Shown piece after piece: positions 8,216 to 16,779 of a stretch of DNA of 33,037 nt. Made by a program: the position numbers and the translations under genes. This DNA comes from JAHEFU01 sp020440645 (GTDB lineage: Bacteria; 4484-113; JAFGCY01), in the NCBI GenBank assembly GCA_020440645.1, contig JAGRNR010000044.1, positions 1 to 33,037 of the forward strand. The letters run 5' to 3'. The notes beneath the pieces are model-generated. The model had not been told where the DNA came from. It did no database searches and worked only from the letters and a program-made list of their open reading frames with translations. Numbering within the stretch: position 1 is the first letter of the stretch; every line of letters starts with the position of its first letter.

Positions 8216-9838
8216 ATGTCCAAGTATGTATTCATCACGGGTGGAAACGTGTCCAGCATCGGCAAGGGCATCATCTCCGCATCGCTCGGCCTGCTCCTGA
8301 AGGGCCAGGGTTACCGGGTCAGCATCATGAAGTTTGACCCCTACCTCAATGTGGACGCAGGCACCATGAACCCTATCCAGCACGGCGAGGTGTTCGTCAC
8401 CGATGACGGCGCCGAGACCGACCTGGACCTCGGGCACTACGAGCGCTTCATCGACGAGGACCTCACGCGCTACAACAACGTCACCACCGGCCAGGTCTAC
8501 AGCGCGGTGATTGCCAAGGAGCGCGAGGGCGAGTACCTCGGCCGCTGCGTGCAGGTGATCCCGCACATCACCGACGAGATCAACAACCGCCTGCGCCAGG
8601 TCGCCAGCAAGACCAAGAGCGAGATCCTGCTCTGCGAGGTCGGCGGCACCGTCGGCGACATCGAGAGCCAGCCCTACCTGGAGGCGATCCGCCAGTTCCG
8701 CCACAAGGTCGGTTTTGACAACTGCGTCCACATCCATGTCACGCTGATCCCGCACCTCGCCGCCGCCGGCGAACTGAAGACGAAGCTCACCCAGCACAGT
8801 GTCAGCGAACTGCGCGGGCTGGGCATCAAGCCGGACATCATCGTCTGCCGCACCACCCGCCCGTTGACGAAGGAGGCCCGCAGCAAGGTCTCGCTGTTCT
8901 GCGACGTGCCAATGGAGCAGGTGATCGAGGGCCTCGACGCCGAGAGCATCTACGACGTGCCGATCATGCTGCAGGGCCAGAACTTCGGCCGCGTCTGCAC
9001 CAACCTGCTCGGGCTTGAGAGCCGCAAGCCGGACCTCACAGAATGGGAGCGCATGCTGGAGAAGCTGCATTCCAGCAACAAGAGCGTGCGCATCGCCGTC
9101 GTCGGCAAGTACAACGCGCTGAAGGATGCCTACATCTCCATCCTCGAATGTGTCAACCACGCCGCGACGCACAACCGTTCGCTCGTGGAATTCGTCTGGA
9201 TCGATGCCGAGCGCCTGACCCGCGAGACTGTCGAGCGCCGCCTGCGCAAGGTGGACGGCCTGCTCGTGCCATACGGCTTCGGCTACCGCGGAATGGAGGG
9301 CAAGATCGAGGCCATCCGCTACGCCCGCGAGAACAAGCTGCCATTCCTCGGGCTGTGCGTCGGCCTGCAGACCGCGGTGATCGAGTTCGCGCGCAATGTC
9401 TGCGGCCTGGCCGGCGCAAACAGCACCGAGTTCGACCCGGACACCCCGCATCCCGTGATTGACATCATGGACGACCAGAAGGACATCGAGAACCTCGGCG
9501 GCACCATGCGGCTGGGCGCCTACCCCTGTAAGCTGGCCAAGGGCACGCTGGCGGCGGAGGCTTACGGCACCTCGCGCATCAGCGAGCGCCACCGCCACCG
9601 CTGGGAGGTCAACCCGAAGTACCACAAGCAGCTGGAGAAGGCCGGCCTGAAGTTCAGCGGCACTTCGCCGGATGGCAAGCTGGTGGAGATCGTCGAGCTG
9701 GAGGACCACCCCTTCTTCCTCGCCGTGCAGTACCACCCCGAGTACAAGGGCCGTCCGACCCGCCCGCACCCGCTGTTCGCGAAGTTCGTGGAGAAGATGC
9801 TGGCAACGCGTGCGAGTGAACTCGAGGAAGTGGCTTAA
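8216..9838 (+). CDS. pyrG: CTP synthase (glutamine-hydrolysing)
   Basis: Amidates UTP to CTP using ATP and glutamine. The chosen ATG at 8216 has AAGGAAGG upstream and gives 540 residues, the usual length (about 530-550). A frame-compatible GTG at 8132 lies before the promoter and is discarded. The N-terminal synthetase domain starts KYVFITGGNVSSIGKGI and contains FDPYLNVDAGTMNPIQHGEVFVTDDGAETDLD. The C-terminal class I glutaminase domain has the nucleophile Cys381 in LGLCVGLQ, the His/Glu pair in QYHPEYKGRP, and VPYGFGYRGMEGK, where the usual first Gly of VPGGFG is Tyr. It is followed immediately by an AGTCA/TGACT repeat array that fills the gap to the convergent glycosyltransferase gene. Confidence 0.97.
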   Translation: MSKYVFITGGNVSSIGKGIISASLGLLLKGQGYRVSIMKFDPYLNVDAGTMNPIQHGEVFVTDDGAETDLDLGHYERFIDEDLTRYNNVTTGQVYSAVIAKEREGEYLGRCVQVIPHITDEINNRLRQVASKTKSEILLCEVGGTVGDIESQPYLEAIRQFRHKVGFDNCVHIHVTLIPHLAAAGELKTKLTQHSVSELRGLGIKPDIIVCRTTRPLTKEARSKVSLFCDVPMEQVIEGLDAESIYDVPIMLQGQNFGRVCTNLLGLESRKPDLTEWERMLEKLHSSNKSVRIAVVGKYNALKDAYISILECVNHAATHNRSLVEFVWIDAERLTRETVERRLRKVDGLLVPYGFGYRGMEGKIEAIRYARENKLPFLGLCVGLQTAVIEFARNVCGLAGANSTEFDPDTPHPVIDIMDDQKDIENLGGTMRLGAYPCKLAKGTLAAEAYGTSRISERHRHRWEVNPKYHKQLEKAGLKFSGTSPDGKLVEIVELEDHPFFLAVQYHPEYKGRPTRPHPLFAKFVEKMLATRASELEEVA

Positions 9839-9839
9839 G

Positions 9840-9899
9840 AGTCACAGAGTCAATAAGTCACTGAGTCAATTGACTTCTTGACTGATTGACTGTTTGACT
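9840..9899. repeat. Inverted AGTCANNN array, copy 1 (no insert)
   Basis: Four AGTCA units begin at 9840, 9848, 9856 and 9864, followed at once by four TGACT units beginning at 9871, 9879, 9887 and 9895. The period is exactly eight bases in both arms. The five core bases are invariant and the three spacer bases vary. The centre AGTCAATTGACT is a perfect palindrome. The array occupies almost the whole gap between the convergent stops of pyrG and the glycosyltransferase and could fold into an RNA stem with regular internal loops. Confidence 0.9.
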
Positions 9900-9901
9900 T
9901 C

Positions 9902-10843
9902 CTACACGTCATCCCGGCCCATTGCCACATGCATGTAGGCCTCGCGCAGCATTTTGCTGCCGCCGAACTGCATCCTCAGGCCGCGCATCAGCCACCAGAA
10001 GCGTGCGCCGCGCAGGCCGTGCAGCTGGTCGCGGTTGGCAAGCACGAACCTGAGCTGGTTGAGCAGCAGGTAGTCCAGCTTGGCAGCGCCAACTTTGCGG
10101 TCGATGCTCACGCTGTGGCGGTGCAGGCAGAGCGCACGCGGCACCGCAGCGCATTGCCAGCCGCGCCGCTTCGCTTCATAGCCAAGCCCGACATCCTCCC
10201 AGTAGAAGGGCCGGTAGCGCGTATCGAAGCCGCCGAGATCGAGGAAGCGCTTGCGGCTGCACACGAACAGCGCGCCGCAGAGGATGGACTGGACCGGCTC
10301 ACGCCCCTCCATCAGGTCCGCCAGGCGGAAGGCCGGATTGCCACTCTGCTCCAGTAGCTCGCGCACCAGCTGCGTGTACTCGAACTCCTGGGACATGTCG
10401 GCGTTCCAGGCCAGCCCGCGCCGCACCATCAGGTACTGCAGGTTCTCCACCTTCATGAAGTTCGTGTTCCAGATCAGTGGCATCACCGCGAACAGTTCCG
10501 GACTCGTGCGCAGCTCATCCAGCAGGATGCGGAAGGGGTCAGCCGGCAGCTCGATGTCCGTGTTGACAATCGCGATGTGCTCGCCGTCCGCCTCCTGCAC
10601 CCCGGCATTTACATTGCCGCCGAAGCCGAGGTTGCGCCGGCCCTCGCGGTAACTGAACTGCGGGTAGCTCAGCCGCAGCTCCGGAACCGTGCCATCGGTG
10701 CTGGAGTCATCGGAAATGACAACCTGCATCCCGCCCGGGAAGTCCGGCTGGATCGCTGACAATGCGGTCAGCAGCGGCTCGATGGTGCCCAGCGCGTTGT
10801 AGCTGGGGATCACCACGCTCAGCCTGTGGGCCGCAGTGCTCAT
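9902..10843 (-). CDS. Family 2 glycosyltransferase
   Basis: A 313-residue GT-A enzyme. LSVVIPSYNALGTIEPLL (8-25), ISDDSSTDGT (43-52), NLGFGGNVNAG (71-81) and IVNTDIEL (92-99, the DxD-type metal site) are typical, and YWEDVGLGYEAKRRG holds the ED motif of the acceptor side. It resembles rhamnosyltransferase/WbbL-like enzymes that add sugars to cell-surface polysaccharides. The acceptor cannot be told. There is no membrane segment. Its ATG overlaps the stop of the metallophosphoesterase gene (ATGA), so the two are translationally coupled. Confidence 0.88.
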   Translation of the reverse strand: MSTAAHRLSVVIPSYNALGTIEPLLTALSAIQPDFPGGMQVVISDDSSTDGTVPELRLSYPQFSYREGRRNLGFGGNVNAGVQEADGEHIAIVNTDIELPADPFRILLDELRTSPELFAVMPLIWNTNFMKVENLQYLMVRRGLAWNADMSQEFEYTQLVRELLEQSGNPAFRLADLMEGREPVQSILCGALFVCSRKRFLDLGGFDTRYRPFYWEDVGLGYEAKRRGWQCAAVPRALCLHRHSVSIDRKVGAAKLDYLLLNQLRFVLANRDQLHGLRGARFWWLMRGLRMQFGGSKMLREAYMHVAMGRDDV

Positions 10844-11688
10844 CCCATTGCCTTGAACTTGACCTCGAGGCTGTCCCCGCCGAGAGTCAGCATTGCCGCG
10901 CGCCCGTCCACCAGTGCTCCCGGGTTGACGAACACCGTGCCGCCCTGCTGCTCCATGCCGTGTGCGTCATGCACATGCCCGCTGATCACGAGCATCGGCT
11001 TGTCATGCTGCTCGTCATACAGCTGCCGCAGGGAGCGGCTGCCGAGCCGCCGGCCGTCCGCCAGCTTGTCGAGGATCCCCTCCAGCGGGTTGTGCAGCAC
11101 CCAGATGTCCGCCGGCAGCATGCTGGCCAGCGCGTCGGCAAAGCCCTCATCCGGGAACTCGAATGGCGACGCACCGCTCGGGGTGGTGATGCTCGTGCCC
11201 AGCCCGGCGAAGCTGTAGCCGCCCACGAAGGCATTCGACTTGTGGATGCTCTTCAGGCCGTCGTAGCTCTCCTCCTCGAAGGTGATCAGCGACTGGCGCG
11301 GGTCATGGTTGCCGGGGATCACGAGCACGTGTGCGGCCAGCGCACGCAGTGAGGCGCAGATCTCGCGGATGTACTCCAGCGGCTCGCCGTTGACGAAGTC
11401 GCCGAGGAAGATGATCAGGTCGGGCTGCTGCTGCTCCGCCAGCTTGTAGAACCAGCGCATCGCACGCTGGTGGTTGTGCAGGTCGCCACCGACGAGCATC
11501 CGCAGGCTGCGGTTGCGGCGCAGGGCATGCATGTCGGCGAGGTAGCTCGGCTGGCGGCTGAGTTCCACCTCAAGCGGCTCACCCTTGCGGCCGTTGCCAT
11601 TCCCGTTTCCCTGTCCGTTGCCGTTGCCATTGCCGCCCTGCCCACCGGGCTCCTGCGGCTGGTCGTCGTGCTCGTCCTCATTTCCCAT
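10840..11688 (-). CDS. Calcineurin-like metallophosphoesterase
   Basis: A 282-residue protein with an unusual low-complexity N terminus of alternating Asn-Gly (about 19-33) before the catalytic domain. Two-metal motifs appear in order: GGDLHNH (67-73), LGDFVNGE (95-102), PGNHD (125-129), then SGHVHDAHG near the C terminus with the final His pair. It should hydrolyse a phosphoester, but the substrate is unknown. The first motif reads DLH rather than DxH-G. The ATG at 11688 lies seven bases after TACACT and lacks a ribosome site, so it is probably leaderless. It heads a two-gene unit with the glycosyltransferase. Confidence 0.86.
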   Translation of the reverse strand: MGNEDEHDDQPQEPGGQGGNGNGNGQGNGNGNGRKGEPLEVELSRQPSYLADMHALRRNRSLRMLVGGDLHNHQRAMRWFYKLAEQQQPDLIIFLGDFVNGEPLEYIREICASLRALAAHVLVIPGNHDPRQSLITFEEESYDGLKSIHKSNAFVGGYSFAGLGTSITTPSGASPFEFPDEGFADALASMLPADIWVLHNPLEGILDKLADGRRLGSRSLRQLYDEQHDKPMLVISGHVHDAHGMEQQGGTVFVNPGALVDGRAAMLTLGGDSLEVKFKAMG

Positions 11689-11695
11689 CAGCGCT

Positions 11696-11701
11696 AGTGT
11701 A
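11696..11701 (-). promoter_or_regulatory. -10 element TACACT before the metallophosphoesterase
   Basis: TACACT on the minus strand is followed by seven bases and the ATG at 11688, consistent with a leaderless mRNA. The short gap to the DUF2225-like gene (11689-11727) also holds a small TGCAGG/CCTGCA inverted repeat near 11703-11720. Confidence 0.4.
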
Positions 11702-11727
11702 ATGCAGGATCAGGCCTGCACGCCGGA

Positions 11728-12717
11728 TCAGGCCTTCAGTTTGCCCGTCGCCCAGTGGCGCAGTGCATCCTCGGAGGCGAAACCCGACACATCGCGGCCG
11801 CTCTCCTTCAGGGCATCCAGCAGCGCGCGGCATACACTTCCCTCGTCCAGCTTCGATTCGGCCAGTGAGCCCTCCAGCCACTTGCGCTGGTCGCGGTACA
11901 GCGACAGGCTTCTGCGGTCCAGCGAACGCGCCGGACCGGGGGTCGCCACCGGCACACCGGATGGGCTGGCCTCAAGGTCGCCACCGTGCTCTTTGCGCTG
12001 CTCCTTGCAGAGGTCCATCTGGTTGCGCGCATTGCGCAGGATCTCGGATGAACAGGCACGGTCGCTAACGAGGCGCATGAACCACTGCAGTGACTCCTCA
12101 AAGCGGCCCTGCTCGCGCAGCAGTTCGGCGACGATCAGCGCCACGCCGTGGCTGCCAAGCTTGAGCTTCGAGACATCTTCCTTCTGGAAGGCGTGCATAT
12201 ACTTCTCAAGTGCGATACGCCTGAGCACCCTGGCCCGTGACAGCGCACTCGGGTTGGCCTCCAGCTCATGCCATTCAAGGTTCATCCAGGAGCCGCGCAG
12301 GGCCAGCCCGGCTATCTCATACTGCGGCACCCGCAGGCATTCATTCACCGCCACCGCCATCTCATAGCTGCGCGCCGCCTGCTGCACGGTGCGCAGCCCG
12401 CTGAAGTCCTCCCGCAGCCCGCCGCTGAGCTTGGCCGCCAGGCCTTCGCGGTCGCGGAACAGCACGGAATGGTTGCGCTTGTACTGCGGTTCCTCCGCCG
12501 CAAAGCCGAAGGGGCTGACGATGATCGCGTAATGCAGCGGATTGACACCCTTGTAGTGCGGGCGGAAGTCCGGGTCGCGGCCCTCGAGGCTGTATGCGCG
12601 CGACTTCACCACCACGGCCTGGAACGGCAGTTTGCTGACCGGGCAGGTATACTCCTTCACATAGTATTCAGACGGCAGCTTCAGTCTGCTGTCCGCCACG
12701 GTTGTGACTCGGTGCAA
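11728..12717 (-). CDS. DUF2225-like protein lacking the zinc cysteines
   Basis: The N-terminal section follows the DUF2225 pattern: CPVS..PFQAVVVKSR, GRDPDFRPHYKGVNPLHYAIIVSPFGFAA. Family members usually have CPVC and VCPxCGY; here Cys25 remains, but the partner reads Ser28 and the second pair reads SPFG (68-71), so a zinc site cannot form. The rest (about 90-240) is helical and TPR-like (LIVAELLREQGRFEESLQWFMRLV). A Pro/Ala-rich linker and a final helical region follow. Start: TTG at 12717 with GGAAGG five bases upstream, downstream of a TATACT at 12748-12753; a GTG at codon 7 is an alternative. 329 residues. Function unknown, probably cytoplasmic. Confidence 0.72.
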   Translation of the reverse strand: MHRVTTVADSRLKLPSEYYVKEYTCPVSKLPFQAVVVKSRAYSLEGRDPDFRPHYKGVNPLHYAIIVSPFGFAAEEPQYKRNHSVLFRDREGLAAKLSGGLREDFSGLRTVQQAARSYEMAVAVNECLRVPQYEIAGLALRGSWMNLEWHELEANPSALSRARVLRRIALEKYMHAFQKEDVSKLKLGSHGVALIVAELLREQGRFEESLQWFMRLVSDRACSSEILRNARNQMDLCKEQRKEHGGDLEASPSGVPVATPGPARSLDRRSLSLYRDQRKWLEGSLAESKLDEGSVCRALLDALKESGRDVSGFASEDALRHWATGKLKA

Positions 12718-12747
12718 AGTGACCTTCCTTGCTCACCTCTGGGAAAA

Positions 12748-12784
12748 AGTATAACGGGACAGCACAGCCCGCATGATTTAGAAT
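12748..12784. promoter_or_regulatory. Divergent promoters of the DUF2225-like and amidohydrolase genes
   Basis: Plus strand: GGGACA (12756-12761), 17-base spacer, TAGAAT (12779-12784), then six bases to the ATG at 12791, which makes the amidohydrolase mRNA leaderless. Minus strand: TATACT (12748-12753) serves the DUF2225-like gene with a short leader that carries GGAAGG. Confidence 0.55.
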
Positions 12785-12790
12785 TGGTGA

Positions 12791-14068
12791 ATGCCAGTAC
12801 ATCTGATCAATGCTGAAGTCTACGCCGGCCGCGGGAAACTTGACAAGCGGTCCAATGTTGCCATTTCCGGCGGCAAGATCAAGTCCGTCGGCACGGCCGC
12901 CCCGCCGCGCGGGGGTAAGCGCGTCAGCTTCGGCGACCTGCACGAGCAGTACCTCGACTGGACCCAGGGCCCGCTGACCGAGGTCGGCAAGCGCCCGGTG
13001 CCGAAGGATGCCGGCAACCTCGTGGTCGACTGCAGCGGGCTGCGGATCTACCCCGGCATGATTGAGCCGCACTGCCACATCACCTGCTTCGAGGATGGCG
13101 CCGGCCCCGTCGGCTCACAGGGCAATGACACCTCAGACCCGAACACAGCGCACCTCGACATCAAGGACAGCATGTGGCCGGAGGACCTCGCGGTGCCGGA
13201 TGCGCGCCAGGCGGGCATCACCACTGCCGCCGTGTTCCCGGGCAGCGCTAACCTGATCGGCGGCATGATCGTGGTTGCCAAGATGTATGGCCGCACAGTG
13301 GACGAGATGGTGATCGTCGAGAAGCAGGGCCTGAAGATGGCACTCGGCGAGAACCCGATGCGGGTCTATGGCCAGGGCCAGAATCGCTTTCCGAAGACCC
13401 GCTTCGGCAATGCGGCCGGCATCCGCTCCGCACTGGACGATGCGCTGCACTACGGCGCGACGCTGGATGGCTGGAAGAAGAAGAGCAAGGCCGAGCAGGC
13501 CAAGACTCCGTTCAAGCGCGACCGCAAGCTGGAGAACATCCTCGGCGCACTGCGCGGTGAGTACCCGGTGCGCTGCCATGCACACCGCGTTGACGACATC
13601 TACACCGCGATCAGGCTGAGCAAGGAGTACGGCTTCGAGCTGGTGCTGGAGCACATGACCGAGGCCTACAAGATCGCCGAGTACATCGGCCGCGAGAAGA
13701 TCAAGGGCACGCTCGGGCCCTACCTCACATCACGCGTGAAGTATGAGCTGCGCGAGCGCAGCACCAGGAGCGGCGGGATCCTCGATGACAACGGCATCCT
13801 TTTCGCCTTCCAGACCGACCACCCGGTGCTGCCGATCCAGACCCTGCCGCTGGCGGCCGCCTGGGCCGTGAAGGACGGGATGGACGAGGCGGCGGCCGTT
13901 GACAGCATCACCATCAACGCGGCGAAGGTGCTCGGCATAGACAAGCGCACCGGCAGCATCGCCGCGCGCAAGGATGCCGACCTGTTCATCACGGATGGCG
14001 ACCTGCTGGACACGAGGCACCACGTGCTGGCAACCTTCATCGACGGCTTCTGCGTGCACGCCGTCTAG
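12791..14068 (+). CDS. Amidohydrolase-superfamily protein
   Basis: A 425-residue metal-dependent hydrolase of the imidazolonepropionase/dihydroorotase-like type. The beta-sandwich start LINAEVYAGRGKLDKRSNVAISGGKIKSVG leads to YPGMIEPHCHIT (the HxH metal motif). RCHAHRVDDI and LEHMTEAY supply later His ligands, and FQTDHPV supplies the final Asp. The C terminus returns to the sandwich (LGIDKRTGSIAARKDADLFITDGD). An insertion of about 35 residues (RVSFGDLHEQYLDW and following) lies between strands near residues 45-75. The substrate is not evident. No signal peptide. Translation probably starts on a leaderless mRNA. Its TAG stop runs directly into the first GGAGG hairpin repeat. Confidence 0.85.
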   Translation: MPVHLINAEVYAGRGKLDKRSNVAISGGKIKSVGTAAPPRGGKRVSFGDLHEQYLDWTQGPLTEVGKRPVPKDAGNLVVDCSGLRIYPGMIEPHCHITCFEDGAGPVGSQGNDTSDPNTAHLDIKDSMWPEDLAVPDARQAGITTAAVFPGSANLIGGMIVVAKMYGRTVDEMVIVEKQGLKMALGENPMRVYGQGQNRFPKTRFGNAAGIRSALDDALHYGATLDGWKKKSKAEQAKTPFKRDRKLENILGALRGEYPVRCHAHRVDDIYTAIRLSKEYGFELVLEHMTEAYKIAEYIGREKIKGTLGPYLTSRVKYELRERSTRSGGILDDNGILFAFQTDHPVLPIQTLPLAAAWAVKDGMDEAAAVDSITINAAKVLGIDKRTGSIAARKDADLFITDGDLLDTRHHVLATFIDGFCVHAV

Positions 14069-14163
14069 GAGGTCCGGCGCGAGCCGGGCGCGGAGGTCCG
14101 GCGCAAGCCGGGCGCGGAGGTCCGGCGCAAGCCGGGCGCGGAGGTCCGGCGCAAGCCGGGCTA
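14068..14163 (+). repeat. Array of four GGAG-headed GNRA hairpins, locus 1
   Basis: Four 24-base tandem units begin at 14068, 14092, 14116 and 14140. Each is GGAG, then a 7-bp stem GTCCGGC/GCCGGGC (one T-G pair) closed by a GCGA loop (unit 1) or GCAA loop (units 2-4), then two bases. The array starts on the last base of the amidohydrolase stop codon. The 149 bases that follow, up to the membrane-protein stop, hold only short repeats of the CTCATTG/TTCATTG type (14225-14260). Confidence 0.88.
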
Positions 14164-14312
14164 GCAAGTGGTGCGCATTGAAGAATGAGCCTGACATCGG
14201 TTGATGGAAATCTCGACGAGCGAAACACTCATTGCTCATTGCCCAGTCTTCATTGCTGAGCGAAGCTGCAACTGCGATGGAGTTCCACCGCCTGCCAGGA
14301 TGTGCATGTCCC

Positions 14313-15506
14313 CTAATGAGTCCGGCTCAGGCGTGCCGGCAGGCTCAGCTTCAGCACCGCCATCACCATAAGCAGGATCACTCCCAGCACGAGCAGGTTG
14401 CCAAGCCAGGACAGCATGATCGCGCTGCCGGTGCAGGGGAACAGCACGAGGCTCGAGTCGCTGTACAGCACGAGGTGCTCGCGGAAACGCAGCGCTCGCT
14501 CCCCTTCCAGCACAGTGGCCTTGACCTGGAACACCGGCCCGGCGATGCCGTAGTACATGTAGCGCAGCGAGTTCACCAGCCGCGCGAACAAGGTGTCCTC
14601 ATAGAACAGGCTGGTTGGCAGCACAGTAGTGAAGAAGGCCGGCGCCAGCGCCAGCATTGCCAGCAGGCTCAGGGCCGTAGTGCGTGACCAGCGCCGGGCA
14701 ACGCCGAACAGCGCCACGGCCGCCAGCATCAGCGGAATGCACCACCAGAACTCGCCAACCGGCAGGGCTTCGCGGATCAGCGGCCGTCCGCTGAAGATAT
14801 GTCCGTCCCCCAGTACCAGCACACCGCTGAGGATTGCCACATCCAGCGAGCGCAGCGCGAGGAAGCTGCCGCCGGCCAGCGATCCGCCGGCCACGGCCAG
14901 CGCAGTGATCCACAGTGACAGAGCCCCGATCGCGAATGCGCTGGAGCTGAACTGCGAGATGGATTCAACCAGGTTGACATAGTGCCCAGGCAGCAGCACA
15001 TTGGTGGAGGAGCCGCCGAAGCTGGAACCGAACTGCACCATGGTCTGGATGCTGTGCGGTGACATCCGGTCCGCCAGTGCGCTCAGGAAGCCCAGCCCGG
15101 TGTACACGATCAGGGCGACCGGCATGATCAGCGTTCCCTGCCCGTAGCAGACCAGCAGGCGCTGCAGCGGGCTGGCGTCAAAGCTCGGCGCAGCACTTTC
15201 GTAGAGCAGGCGGCGCATCTCCCGCTGGCAACTGATTGCCGCACTGGCCCACAGGCCGATGAAAGCGTACAGAAGCAGCATGATCGGGATGCTCAGGAAG
15301 CGCTGCGCACTCTTGATCATGGCACCGCTGGCGACCTGTTTGTTGATCAGCCACTCCTGCAGCGGCATGTTTGGCATCAGCATGTAGTGCAGCGCCGCCC
15401 CGGCCGTCAGCAGGGCGACCGGCAGGATCAGCCAGCGTCCGGCCCTGTCCCACCAGCGCGCCATAGGCAGTCGCATCAGTCCCCAGAGGTTCGTCAGGTC
15501 ATTCAT
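14313..15506 (-). CDS. Polytopic membrane protein of unknown function
   Basis: 397 residues with roughly eight to nine hydrophobic segments: for example LILPVALLTAGAALHYML, IPIMLLLYAFIGLWASAAI, LIMPVALIVYTGLGFLSAL, AIGALSLWITALAVAGGSL, CIPLMLAAVALFGVA, and a last pair at the C terminus. Two larger hydrophilic loops lie near the N-terminal third (CQREMRRLLYESAAPSFD) and before the last helix. I do not recognise a family, though an ABC-2-permease-like or YIP1-like fold is conceivable. It lies 103 bases after the SpoIIE-type phosphatase gene on the same strand, so they may be co-transcribed. The ATG at 15506 has only a weak ribosome site (GATGAGATGA). Confidence 0.7.
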   Translation of the reverse strand: MNDLTNLWGLMRLPMARWWDRAGRWLILPVALLTAGAALHYMLMPNMPLQEWLINKQVASGAMIKSAQRFLSIPIMLLLYAFIGLWASAAISCQREMRRLLYESAAPSFDASPLQRLLVCYGQGTLIMPVALIVYTGLGFLSALADRMSPHSIQTMVQFGSSFGGSSTNVLLPGHYVNLVESISQFSSSAFAIGALSLWITALAVAGGSLAGGSFLALRSLDVAILSGVLVLGDGHIFSGRPLIREALPVGEFWWCIPLMLAAVALFGVARRWSRTTALSLLAMLALAPAFFTTVLPTSLFYEDTLFARLVNSLRYMYYGIAGPVFQVKATVLEGERALRFREHLVLYSDSSLVLFPCTGSAIMLSWLGNLLVLGVILLMVMAVLKLSLPARLSRTH

Positions 15507-15520
15507 CTCATCAGTGGCAG

Positions 15521-15590
15521 GCCGGCATTGCAGCGCCGGCTAACCAATCCAGACGCAGTGCCACTGCACCTGTTCAGCTTATCAGATAAG
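15521..15590. promoter_or_regulatory. Three inverted repeats between two minus-strand genes
   Basis: GCCGGC occurs twice around an 8-base loop (15521-15540). GCAGTG-C-CACTGC lies at 15555-15567 and CTTATC-A-GATAAG at 15578-15590. The last could be a weak terminator for the phosphatase gene. The middle one resembles the TGCAGT/ACTGCA operator-like sites at 16780-16830 and may control the membrane-protein gene. Confidence 0.4.
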
Positions 15591-15609
15591 GGGATTCTGC
15601 CAGCCGGGC

Positions 15610-16746
15610 TCAGCTGAAATCTACCGTGATCAGCGAGACATCATCGCGCCACTGGCCATGTTCGGTCAGCTCGCGGCTGCGCTTCAGCAGCATGTCGCAG
15701 TACTCGTCGGCATCCAGCTCCAGGCCGCTGCGCATCACCTGGTCACGGAACTGGTCCTCACTCAGCCAGCGGCTGTCATCCTGCTTGAACTCCACCAGCC
15801 CGTCCGTGAACAGCACCAGCCGGTTGCTGCTCCAGCCCAGCTGCAATTCAACCGTGTCGATCTCGTAGCTGTCAAACATCCCGAGTGCCGGGCCACTGGA
15901 TGGAATCGAAACGAATTCCGCAGTGTCACGGTTCAGCCAGTAGCTGTTGCGGTGGCCGGCATTGGCGATCCGCAAGCGCCGCTTGCTGAGGTCGATCAGC
16001 AGGCAGACGGCCGTGGATATCTGGAAGTGCTCGCCGAAACTAAGCATCGCCGTATTGAGACCGCGCAGGAAAGCATCAGGCGTTTCGCAAAGGGCCACAT
16101 TGTCATCAAACCAGCCCTTGATGCGGGAGGCCACCATCGCGGTGACGAAGCCGTTGCCGCTGACATCGGCCTGCAGGATCGCCAGCCGTTGCTCGTCCAG
16201 CAGACGGTAGTCCTGGTAGTCCCCGCACAGCCGGCCACCGGGTATCAGCCGTGATGCCAGCCTGAACGAGCCCGTCTGCATCCCGGCCGGCGGCAGCATG
16301 CTCTGCTGTACCTGCTGGCCCTTCAGCAGCTCCTCCCCCTCGGGATCGCTGCGCTTGCGGTCCAGCATGCCGAGCAGTTGCTGGCGGTAGCGGATCATCG
16401 AGCCGACGTTTGCATTGAGCAGCTCGACCTGCAGCGGCGTGCGCAGGATCTGCATTGCGCCGTTGCTGACGGCTTCCTCGGGTTGCAGGCCGGACTTTTC
16501 ATCGTGGACCGCCAGCAGCGGCACGTCGCGCAGCCGGGTGTCACCACTGATGCCCCGGATCAGGCCGGCCAGCTCGGGATGGCCATCAAGGTAGACGATC
16601 ACGCATTCTGGATCGACAGCGGCAATGTCCCTGACGTAGTCTGTGCTTCCCCTGACGATGCTTACCGCGTAGCGATCCGCGTCTAGTGAGTCCGCCAGGA
16701 ACCCAAGGTCATTGTCGCCTGGATCGTAGAGGACGACCCGGGACAA
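15610..16746 (-). CDS. SpoIIE-type (PP2C) serine phosphatase with receiver-like N-terminal domain
   Basis: I choose the TTG at 16746, ten bases after GGAGG, because the sequence upstream has no domain character. This gives 378 residues. Residues 1-120 resemble a response-regulator receiver (RVVLYDPGDND, ECVIVYLDGHPE, VPLLAVHDE), but the conserved Lys near the last strand appears as Thr in LRTPLQ, so phosphorylation is doubtful. After a helical linker comes the PP2C domain: GGRLCGDYQDY, LQADVSGNGFVTAMVASR, NAGHRN, VLFTDGLVEF and DDVSLITVDF, with the metal-binding Asp residues kept. Such proteins dephosphorylate anti-anti-sigma (STAS) partners; none is in the window. Two palindromic sites lie just upstream. 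Confidence 0.85.
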   Translation of the reverse strand: MSRVVLYDPGDNDLGFLADSLDADRYAVSIVRGSTDYVRDIAAVDPECVIVYLDGHPELAGLIRGISGDTRLRDVPLLAVHDEKSGLQPEEAVSNGAMQILRTPLQVELLNANVGSMIRYRQQLLGMLDRKRSDPEGEELLKGQQVQQSMLPPAGMQTGSFRLASRLIPGGRLCGDYQDYRLLDEQRLAILQADVSGNGFVTAMVASRIKGWFDDNVALCETPDAFLRGLNTAMLSFGEHFQISTAVCLLIDLSKRRLRIANAGHRNSYWLNRDTAEFVSIPSSGPALGMFDSYEIDTVELQLGWSSNRLVLFTDGLVEFKQDDSRWLSEDQFRDQVMRSGLELDADEYCDMLLKRSRELTEHGQWRDDVSLITVDFS

Positions 16747-16779
16747 GCTGCATCCACCTCCACTGAATTGCCCGCAAAA

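Noticed and set aside
8060..9769. Long 569-codon minus-strand frame
   Set aside because: Antisense to pyrG; no recognisable protein features.
9840..9899. CRISPR-like array
   Set aside because: Units are 5 fixed plus 3 free bases, far too short for CRISPR repeats and spacers, and the arms are inverted.
13974..14204. Open frame encoding repeated RRSGASRA peptides
   Set aside because: It is a reading of the 24-base hairpin array across the end of the amidohydrolase gene; no start signal and the repeat explains the openness.
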